NCBI RefSeq assembly: GCF_001421745.1
Contig: NZ_LMKW01000008.1
Location: 373,027-437,026 of the forward strand
Direction: 5' to 3'
DNA length: 64,000 bases
From: Sphingomonas sp. Leaf230
GTDB lineage: Bacteria; Pseudomonadota; Alphaproteobacteria; Sphingomonadales; Sphingomonadaceae
Shown in pieces: positions 19,801 through 26,600 of the stretch. The notes beneath the pieces are model-generated. The model had not been told where the DNA came from, did not search any database, and saw only the letters and a program-made list of their open reading frames with translations. Position numbers and translations under genes: made by a program. Every line of letters begins with the position of its first letter. Position 1 is the stretch's first letter.

Positions 19801-20063
19801 ACGACGGCGCGTTGGCGCGACTGCGACCGGTCGCGATGACGGCACTGGTCGCCAGCCTCGGCTTCGTACCGATGGCACTCGGGCACGGCGCCGGCGCCGA
19901 AGTGCAGAAACCGCTCGCGACCGTCGTGATCGGCGGCCTGATCTCGGCCACGCTGCTGACGCTGTTCGTCCTGCCGACGCTCTATGCCCGCTTCGGCGGC
20001 TGGACGGCGAGATTAGAAGGGTCGGATGCTCCGACGGTGCGAACGCAGACATCATCGGGATAG
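16839..20063 (+). CDS. czcA: CzcA-type heavy-metal RND efflux pump
   Basis: The 1074-residue inner-membrane proton/cation antiporter of the HME-RND family exports Co, Zn and/or Cd. Twelve membrane segments are expected, with two large periplasmic loops. TM4 carries DFGLIVDGAVIIVEN, with Asp424, Asp430 and Glu437 spaced exactly as the proton-relay residues of CzcA (Asp402, Asp408, Glu415). This puts it in the divalent-cation HME1 group rather than the Cu/Ag (CusA) group. Other signatures: LPIDAVPDITNNQVQIN at the first loop, GVEGKMFEPMALTVI, and SGIAVLNGLVMVS in TM10. It completes the czcCBA operon and needs CzcB and CzcC. The start ATG 16839 is 3 nt after the czcB stop. Confidence 0.95.
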   Translation: MLSRIVTLAVEKRWLVLLLTFAAALAGVFAIQRLPIDAVPDITNNQVQINVRAPALSPDQIEKQVAFTVETALAGIPGLDYTRSLSRNGFAQVTAVFDEKTDIYFARSQVAERLRTAEDDLPDDVVPEMGPIATGLGDIFMWTVEYRELDQVRHRNGEPGLQKDGSYITPEGDHLVSEPDKATYLRTVQDWIVTPQLKSSAGLAGVDSLGGYTKQYLVVPDIQRMAAMKITLQDLATALERNNTSAGAGIVDRNGEGLAVRADGRVRNADELARTVVATRESVPILLSQIATVRTGQALRMGSASENGHEVVVGTAVMRIGENSRTVSTGVGTRLEEIGRALPVDIVVKPVLNRTELVNSTIATVARNLAEGAVLVIVVLFVLLGNFRAALIAALVIPITMLVTSIGMLKAGVSANLMSLGALDFGLIVDGAVIIVENALRRLGDAQHGRSEPLPLRQSLDVVAASAREMIRPSVYGQAIIILVYAPLLTFTGVEGKMFEPMALTVIIALVFAFVLSMTFVPAAIAIALSRRVDEKESRIIGWLSRRYEPGLGKAMRRPSITLSIAVGALALAGVAFTTLGQEFLPQLDEGNILVQAVRIPGTSVDQSQAMQFQVEKLLARQPEVRFAFSRTGTSEIASDPMPPNATDTFVILKPKAEWPDPSLPKEALVARMEKQLSTLPGNAYEITQPIQMRFNELIAGVRGDIAVKIFGDDFGGMNAAADRIADVLRKTRGAVDVRVEQTEGLPMLDIRPNRMAMSRIGVTAGDVQDTVAAAIGGREAGMIFEGDRRFPVVIRLSESSRSDLTQVAQIPVPTSAGGFVPLSTVADIAVVDGPNQISRENGKRRVVVQANVRDRDVAGVVADARAAIDAEVTMPPGTYVEWGGQFENLASARDRLMLVVPVCFAVIMLLLYGALGSVRDAAIVFTGVPLALVGGVLALVARGMPFSVSAAVGFIALSGIAVLNGLVMVSSIHDLMARGMDRTRAAHDGALARLRPVAMTALVASLGFVPMALGHGAGAEVQKPLATVVIGGLISATLLTLFVLPTLYARFGGWTARLEGSDAPTVRTQTSSG

Positions 20064-20297
20064 CTTTGCTCGTAGGTCTAGTCGCCGAGTTGCGGGATGA
20101 GGTCGGGCTCGGCGACGACGAGATCGCGGTAGACGCCGAACTGCGCCTGTTCCCGACACTGGGACGACGTTACTGCCGCGCTCCAGCGTGTAAAGTACCG
20201 TCCGCACTCGCGCGCCTGGCCAACGCACAATGCCTGCGCAATTCTCGGCGGACAAAGTCTTCGTGCGGTCTGATCCAGACCAAATGGAAGGCGTCCG

Positions 20298-20951
20298 ATG
20301 AAAATCTCATACCTGGTCACGAGCATATGCGCGGCGATATCTCTACCTGCCGTGGCGCAAGTCCAGCAGCACGCACCGGAACCAACACAGATGGAGTCCC
20401 AGGACACGCCTGCTGACCCGACATTCAGCGGCTTCAAGATCGGTGCCGATACCGACTGGAGACGAACAACGGTTCACTATGGCCTGCCACGCCTATCCTC
20501 TGTCATCGATCGCAGGAAAGACGGCATTGGGTATAGCCTGCATTTGGGATACGATAACCAAGTGGGTCAAAGCTTCGTCATAGGGTCCGAAGTTGCGATT
20601 GGACGCAGCGATACCAATCTCTCGGCCGACGAGGCATTGGGCGTCTACACGCTGAAACCGCGCTGGTCGCTCGATGTTTCGAGCCGTGCAGGATTCCTCG
20701 TCGAACCACAGATACTGCTGTACGGCCGCGTCGGCTATAGTTTGCTCCGGGTTCGCGAAAAGACCGATTTTCGCGCCGTCACGACCAGCGACGTGAAAGC
20801 CAAAGGTACCGAGAATGGCTTCCTGTTTGGCGGCGGCATCGAGACGGCCGTGTATTCCGGACTGTTCTTGCGGGCCGAATATAACAAGATCGACTATGGA
20901 AATGGTCTGACGACATCGAAGGTCTTGTTCGGCATCAACGCCGGCTTCTGA
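20298..20951 (+). CDS. Outer-membrane beta-barrel protein (Omp25/Omp31-like)
   Basis: The 217-residue protein has a signal peptide (ending LPAVAQ at about residue 21). Alternating hydrophobic strands follow (GYSLHLGYDNQVGQSFVIGSE, ILLYGRVGYSLLRV, GFLFGGGIETAVYSGLFLRA, KVLFGINAGF) and end in phenylalanine. This is the pattern of small 8-stranded alphaproteobacterial barrels. GAGCATAT-type AT-richer codon use appears slightly higher than in its neighbours by eye. Function is unknown; such proteins are usually structural or adhesive porin-like. It stands 234 bp after czcA with its own GGAAGG ribosome site, and the gap holds no gene. A hairpin follows its stop. Confidence 0.78.
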   Translation: MKISYLVTSICAAISLPAVAQVQQHAPEPTQMESQDTPADPTFSGFKIGADTDWRRTTVHYGLPRLSSVIDRRKDGIGYSLHLGYDNQVGQSFVIGSEVAIGRSDTNLSADEALGVYTLKPRWSLDVSSRAGFLVEPQILLYGRVGYSLLRVREKTDFRAVTTSDVKAKGTENGFLFGGGIETAVYSGLFLRAEYNKIDYGNGLTTSKVLFGINAGF

Positions 20952-20968
20952 TCCTCGTGCAACTACCC

Positions 20969-21009
20969 GTCGGCCATTGGTGACGCTGTTTCAATCACCA
21001 AAGGCCGAC
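20969..21009. terminator. Bidirectional terminator-like hairpin between convergent genes
   Basis: GTCGGCCATTGGTGA pairs with TCACCAAAGGCCGAC (14 of 15 positions) around an 11-nt loop. It sits between the stop of the barrel gene (20951) and the stop of the convergent lipoprotein gene (21032). Neither side has a strong T-run. Position and symmetry suggest it ends transcription from both directions. Confidence 0.5.
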
Positions 21010-21031
21010 GGAAGAGGCTCATCGTGGCGGA

Positions 21032-21394
21032 TCAGGCGCACGTCCTTCGTCGCGCGCCGGGGCGGTCATGCTTCCGCTGACGCTCGCAGTTCCGGATCCG
21101 GCTGTCGGTCATGTCCTGCATCGTCTTGTTGATCTCGGTGGCGAGGCGAGCCTGTTCCAAGGCCTCGACACCCTGCGCGTCACGGCGTTGCTGTTGAGTC
21201 AGCATGCACCCCGTATAGTCCGGGGACCCATGCGCCGCGCCAAAGCTGGCACAGGTATCGATATCCTGCGCCAGAGATACACGGCGCCGCTCCTCGAGCG
21301 TTGCACAACCGTTCAAGCCGACGACCAGTAAAATACTGGTCACGATCGGCACCAATATGCGCAGGATTGGCGTCAGAAAATACAATGTCATCAT
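21032..21394 (-). CDS. Small lipoprotein of unknown function
   Basis: The 120-residue protein, starting MMTLYFLTPILRILVPIV, has a long hydrophobic signal ending in a lipobox (LNGC, Cys at about residue 29). A short soluble part follows with two Cys in a 'DTCASFGAAHGSPDYTGCM' segment and a helical, charged C-terminus. The open frame extends 26 codons upstream, but the ATG at 21394 places the membrane segment at the N-terminus as expected. The C..(S/H)G(S/T)..Y..CM pattern recurs in small uncharacterised proteobacterial lipoproteins. It ends 81 nt from the convergent barrel gene. No function can be assigned. Confidence 0.6.
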   Translation of the reverse strand: MMTLYFLTPILRILVPIVTSILLVVGLNGCATLEERRRVSLAQDIDTCASFGAAHGSPDYTGCMLTQQQRRDAQGVEALEQARLATEINKTMQDMTDSRIRNCERQRKHDRPGARRRTCA

Positions 21395-21500
21395 AGATAC
21401 CCCGGATGTCTGCCGACGGCTTGTCCAGATCAGGTCTGATCTTGCCGATGCGGTCAGATGCGGGGCGAACATTGCGTGTGTATGGCTCGGCCAAGCACCG

Positions 21501-22820
21501 TTATCGATCGAGAAACTCGACCCGCACCACCGTGCCGTTCACCGGTGCCGCGAGGATCGACACGCGTCCGCCGTGCAGTTCGACCACCTGCCGCACTAGG
21601 TTCAGGCCGAGGCCGGCGCCCGTGGATCTCGGCTTCAGGCGGTGGAAGGGCTCGAACACGCGCTTGCGCTCCTCGATCGGTATGCCGATGCCGTCGTCCT
21701 CGACTTCGAACCCATGGCCCAGCACGCGTACGATCACGTGACGGCCACCATGCTCGATCGCATTCTGCACCAAATTCGTCAGCACGCGCTCGATCGGCCC
21801 CGCGTCGCCGCAGATCGTGCGCGGTTCCACGATCACCACTTCGATCGTGCGATCCGCGGCGATCAGTAGCGGCGCGAGCTCGGCGGCGACGCGTGTTACC
21901 AAGGATACGAGATCGACGTCGGCCTGCTCGCGGGCGACATCAAGACGCTGGAGATCGAGCAGTTGCTCGGCAAGATTGGCGAGCCGGTGCACATCGCTGC
22001 CAAGGCTGCGCGTCGCCGCCTCGTCCGCGCCGTCGACCTTGATCCGCAGGATGGCGATCGGCGTGCGCAACTCGTGCGCGGCCGAGGCGATAAAGCGTCG
22101 TTGTCGCTCATATCCCTCGTCGAGGCGCCGCAGAACGTCGTTGACCGCGCGAACCAGCGGCAGGATCTCGATCGGCACCTGGTGTTCGCCCAGCCGCCAG
22201 CCGCGACGATGGGCATCGATCCGTCCCGCCTCCTCCGCGATCCGGTTCACCCCCGCGAGCGATCGCCTGACGATCCACGGCGTGACCACCAGCGAGACCA
22301 GCGCCAGCAGGACGATGACCAGGATGCTGAAGAGATTGAACGCGACGAGTAGCGAGACCGTCAGCTCGGTCAGCTTGCCGTGCGCAAGGATCGTGAGTTT
22401 ACCCGCCGGCGAAACCTCCTGTCGAATGACCGCGGACAACCCATAGGGTGGCGCCCGGTCCCGAATCTGCATGTAGGAAAGCCGGTGCAGCGCGCCACCG
22501 AAATGCGCGTATGGCGGCGGTACCTGGCCAAGCGTGACGTTGCGCCCGCGATCGTCTTCAGCGACGAACCAGAGACCGGGCGTTTCCGCGCGCAATCGCG
22601 CCAGTTCCGGTGTCGGGCGCACCGTCATTCGGCCATCGGCGTGGCGAACGATCGACTGCGCGATGACGCCGGTGATCGTCTCCTCGGTATACGCGACGTT
22701 GCTGCTCATCCGCATGAACACGAGGAGGATCACCGAGAGCATCATGGTCAGCGTCGCGAACTGGATCAGCATCGGTTTGACGATCAGCGCGCGCTTCAGC
22801 GACGGTGGCCGCGCGCTCAC
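21501..22820 (-). CDS. Sensor histidine kinase
   Basis: The 439-residue membrane kinase has TM1 at about 17-36, a periplasmic sensor of about 115 residues, TM2 at about 153-180 and a HAMP-like linker. The dimerisation/phosphoacceptor box is ASAAHELRTPIAIL (His249). The ATPase core shows the N-box NLVQNAIEHGG, G1 DDGIGIP, F-box FEPFHRL and G2 GAGLGLNLV. It is the partner of the response regulator encoded immediately upstream, overlapping it by 4 nt. The stimulus is not evident; proximity to czc genes raises metal sensing as a possibility, but it is separated by two genes. It is an EnvZ/QseC-type domain layout. Confidence 0.92.
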   Translation of the reverse strand: MSARPPSLKRALIVKPMLIQFATLTMMLSVILLVFMRMSSNVAYTEETITGVIAQSIVRHADGRMTVRPTPELARLRAETPGLWFVAEDDRGRNVTLGQVPPPYAHFGGALHRLSYMQIRDRAPPYGLSAVIRQEVSPAGKLTILAHGKLTELTVSLLVAFNLFSILVIVLLALVSLVVTPWIVRRSLAGVNRIAEEAGRIDAHRRGWRLGEHQVPIEILPLVRAVNDVLRRLDEGYERQRRFIASAAHELRTPIAILRIKVDGADEAATRSLGSDVHRLANLAEQLLDLQRLDVAREQADVDLVSLVTRVAAELAPLLIAADRTIEVVIVEPRTICGDAGPIERVLTNLVQNAIEHGGRHVIVRVLGHGFEVEDDGIGIPIEERKRVFEPFHRLKPRSTGAGLGLNLVRQVVELHGGRVSILAAPVNGTVVRVEFLDR

Positions 22821-23491
22821 GACGACGATTTCAACAAATAGCCGACGCCTCTGATCGCATGGATCTCGATTCCCGCACCCGCCTCGGCCAGCTTTCGACG
22901 AAGACGCGATATGTGGGAGTCCAGCGTGTTCGACTGTACCTCGTCATCGAACCCGTACACCGCGTGCTCCAGCGACTCCCGCAGCACCGTTCTGCCGCGG
23001 CGCTTGACCAAGGTCGCAAGGACGCGAAGTTCGCGCCGGACGAGGTCGAGCCTGACGCCTGCAACGACGGCCTCGTCGTTGGCGACATCGAAGACGAGCG
23101 CGCCCACCCGGATTTGCTCGACGGCCAAGTCCGCGGGGCGACGCCTGACCGCGCGAATGCGTGCGAACATTTCCTCGAGCGCGAACGGCTTGATGAGATA
23201 GTCGTCGGCGCCCTCGTCCAGTCCGGCAACGCGGTCCGATATTTCCCCGAGCGTACTCAGCACGATGATGGGAAGTCCGGGATTGCCGGCTCGCAGCGAC
23301 GGGACCAGCGAGAGCCCGTCGCCATCGGGCAGGGTCCTGTCCAGGAGGACGAGATCATAGGCCACCGAGCGCACTGCCTCCCGGGCCATCGTCAACCGAT
23401 CGACGTGATCGACGACAAAGCGTTCTCGGGTGAGAGAGCGACACAATGCCGCAGCGAATTCGACTTCGTCTTCGACGATCAGGATTCTCAC
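22817..23491 (-). CDS. OmpR-family response regulator
   Basis: About 224 residues. The receiver domain begins RILIVEDEVEFA. The phosphoacceptor Asp in DLVLLDRTLPDGDG is at about residue 51, the conserved Thr/Ser is in VLSTLGE, and Lys is in DDYLIKPFALEE. The winged-helix DNA-binding domain includes LDLVRRELRVLATLVKRRGR, SNTLDSHISRLRRKL and RGVGYLL. The open frame begins with TTG at 23494, but the adjacent GTG at 23491 gives the family's normal start and sits 8 nt after AAGG. Stop and start overlap with the kinase gene downstream, so the pair is one operon. Between it and the giant helicase gene lies a 160-bp gap with no gene. Confidence 0.92.
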   Translation of the reverse strand: MRILIVEDEVEFAAALCRSLTRERFVVDHVDRLTMAREAVRSVAYDLVLLDRTLPDGDGLSLVPSLRAGNPGLPIIVLSTLGEISDRVAGLDEGADDYLIKPFALEEMFARIRAVRRRPADLAVEQIRVGALVFDVANDEAVVAGVRLDLVRRELRVLATLVKRRGRTVLRESLEHAVYGFDDEVQSNTLDSHISRLRRKLAEAGAGIEIHAIRGVGYLLKSSS

Positions 23492-23651
23492 CAAGGGACC
23501 TTATGAAGACGGGCTGCGACGCCGAACCGCCGCTCTACGCGTTCCCACCAGAAGATCGCGCGTCAACCTCCGATATGGTCCTGGTGTATTGCAGCAACAT
23601 TGCGCTCGCCGTGACGGCCCGGTTCAAACAGCATCAGGCAACAGACCTGTC

Positions 23652-26600
23652 TCAAGAGGTCTCGACATACCCCTTGCGCGTCTTTTCCAGCGTCAGCTTG
23701 TTCGCTTCCCGGGCCGCGCGTTCGGGCGTCTCGTAGGTCTTGACGACGGAACTGCCCTTGGTGCCGCGACGACCATAGACGACGGTGACTTCGGTGCCGT
23801 TTACCGCGATCTTCCAGAACTTGTCGGACGACCCTTGCGTGAACTCGAACGTGGTGAAGCCCTCCGCCGACGTCTTTGCCGCAGGCGCTTCCGGGACAGG
23901 GGACGGTACGGGTATGACGGGTAGCGGCAACGCCGATCCCGGCTCGAACGGATCGTCATCGACGGCGTTCTCGTCGCCGCGCAACGCCGCCTCGATCTGC
24001 GCGATCACCGCCTCGGGTTGGCGGAGCCAGGCATGCGAGGGAATATCGATCACCCGCCAGCCGAAGCGCCGCAGGATCGTCGGCTGGAACACGTAGCGAT
24101 CGGCGATCGCATCGCCGGCGTCTCCATCGAGCAGGATGGCGAGCGCGTGGCTCTTGCCGTCCGGCGCGACGATCGCGAGATCGCAACGGAAGCTGGCGCT
24201 GCCGACATATTCCTGGACGACATGGCCACGCGCGCGCAGCGCCGCGGCAAGGGCATCGCGCAGCGGGTCCGGTGCCGGCGCGCGGGAAAAGATGCGTTGC
24301 GCTTCGGGATTGAGCGTGGCGAGAATGGCCTGGCCGTGCGGTCCGTCGCCCCGCGCCTGCGCTTCGGCGAACGACAGGAACGTCCGGAGCGCACGCGCGC
24401 CGTCGTTGTGCGTGTTCGTGATCGCCTCGGCGCGGATGGTGGACACGATTGCCATGTGATGCCGCGCGCGACTGAAGATGACGTTGAGGCGCTTTTCGCC
24501 GCCGCGCTGGTTGATCGGGCCGAAGTTCATCGCCATCCGCCCAGTGCGATCGGGCGCGTAGCAGATGCTCAGCAGGATCACGTCTCGTTCGTCGCCCTGG
24601 ACGTTTTCGAGATTCTTCACGAACAGCCCGTTCACCTGGCCGTCGTCTTCCCGGACATATTCCGCCTCGATCAGCGCGGCGAACGCCGGATCCTCCGCGG
24701 CAAGCGCATCGAGCGCGTTTTCGATTTCGGTCTGCTGCGCCTCGGAAAACGCGACGATACCGATGCTAAGCCCGGTTTCGCGGCCGAGCAGGTCGCGGAC
24801 CATCGCTGCGATCAGGCGCGCCTCGGGAAGGTTCGCGCGCTTGTCGTACAGCCCGTCGGCGACCGGGTGATAACTGATCGCGCGCGCCAGCAGCCGATCG
24901 ACGCTATCGACCGGCGCGCTCTCGTCGTCCGATCGCACCGCCGTCGGCGACGCGCCCGTCTCGGCGATCGTCCGGTCGGGAATGGTAACCAGTCGGCCAT
25001 CGTAGAACGCCGCATTGGAAAAGCTGATGAGCGCTTCGGAGCGGCTGCGATAATGCCAGGCAAGCAACGTCGCGGGCAGGCTTCGCGCCGCCTGGGCGAG
25101 CAGGCTGGCGGCATCGAGCAGGATCGCCATCGTCTGGCCGTCTTCTTCCGCCGTGACCTGCATCTCGTCCTCGTCGCGCGCGGCGGCGAAGAAGCTGGTG
25201 GGCGGCAGCTGCATCTCGTCGCCGACGACGACGATCTGCGGCGCGCGACTGAGCGCCGGCACCGCCTCCTCGATCGGGATCTGGCTGGCCTCGTCGAAGA
25301 TCACGACGTCGAACAGGTCCGCCTGTAGCGGCAGCGTGTCCGATACCGATAACGGACTCATCAGCCATACCGGCTTCAAGTCGTTGACCACCACGCCGGT
25401 CTCGTCATCGGACAGGTCGCGGATCGAACGATAGCGCATGGTCTTGCCGAACTCGTGCTCCAGCTCGCGCCGCCCGGTCGCGTATATCTTCTTGGCCTGG
25501 CGCCCGGCGCCATCGAGCTGCGTCACCGACAGCGTCGATTGGCGGACGTGATCGCGGAACTTGCGCTGCGCGGTGGCGCGGATGCAGGCGGCGTTGTCGT
25601 CCTGGAGGATCTCGCCGGCACGCGCGGCCCGGCGCGCGCTCGACGCGAGTTGCGCGGCGTCGAAACGGTGCAGAGCCGCCTCGGCCCGCAACGCGCGGCT
25701 GATCGCCTCGTCGAGCACGAGCGCTTCGATACGCGCCGGATCGAGCGTCATCGTCCGCAAGGCAAAGGCCACCCGCGGCCCCGCCTGATCCGCCGCCCGC
25801 AGCAGTGGCAACAGGTCGGGCAGGTCGTCGAGGCCCTCGCGCATGTCGCGCATCGCCTCGGCCAGCGCGCTCAACGTCATGGCCTGGCCATCGACGAGAT
25901 GACGATCGCATAGCGCGGCGAGCGCTTCGATGGCGGCGCTAGCGCGCGCTTCCCGTACGAGCGTTGCGGCCGGATCCGCGGAAGCCTGCGCATGAGCGAC
26001 CAGGCGGCGGACGAGCACCGGCGCCGCATCGTCGGACCACCTGTCACGCAGTGCGGCCAGCGCATCGGCATCGTTGGTTCCGAACCGCGCGTTCAGCGTA
26101 GCGCGCGCGGCGGTGTCCTCCGCCGCCGCGGCTTGGCGTGCCACCAGCCGTTCGAGCACGGCGGTGATGCTGGGTTCGACGGCATGCGCTGAGAAATCGT
26201 AGCGTTCGTGGATCGTGCGCTTGAGGCGGTTCCAGGTTCCGCTCAGGAACTTGAAAAAGCCCGGCTCCTGTCGACGCGCCTGATCCAGCGCGGCTTGGGC
26301 ATCTTCGGGGGATAGCGGATCGGTCCAATGCCCTGCCGCGTCCGCCGCCGCCGCATGTTTCGATGCAGCCGCGGCAAACGCAGCGCTGGCGTCGCGAAAC
26401 TCGCGCGACGCGGCCGAGGTCGGGTCGAGCAGATCGAGGTTGCCCGCAAGGTTCGTCTGCACCGCTGCCGATGCCGATCGCACCACCACCAGCGCATCCG
26501 CCAAGCTGGTATCCCCCGACACCAGGGTGCCGTCGTCCTCCAGCATCGGATCGATCCGGTCGAACAGCTGCACGCCGTCCGCGACCATCGCCGACACCTG

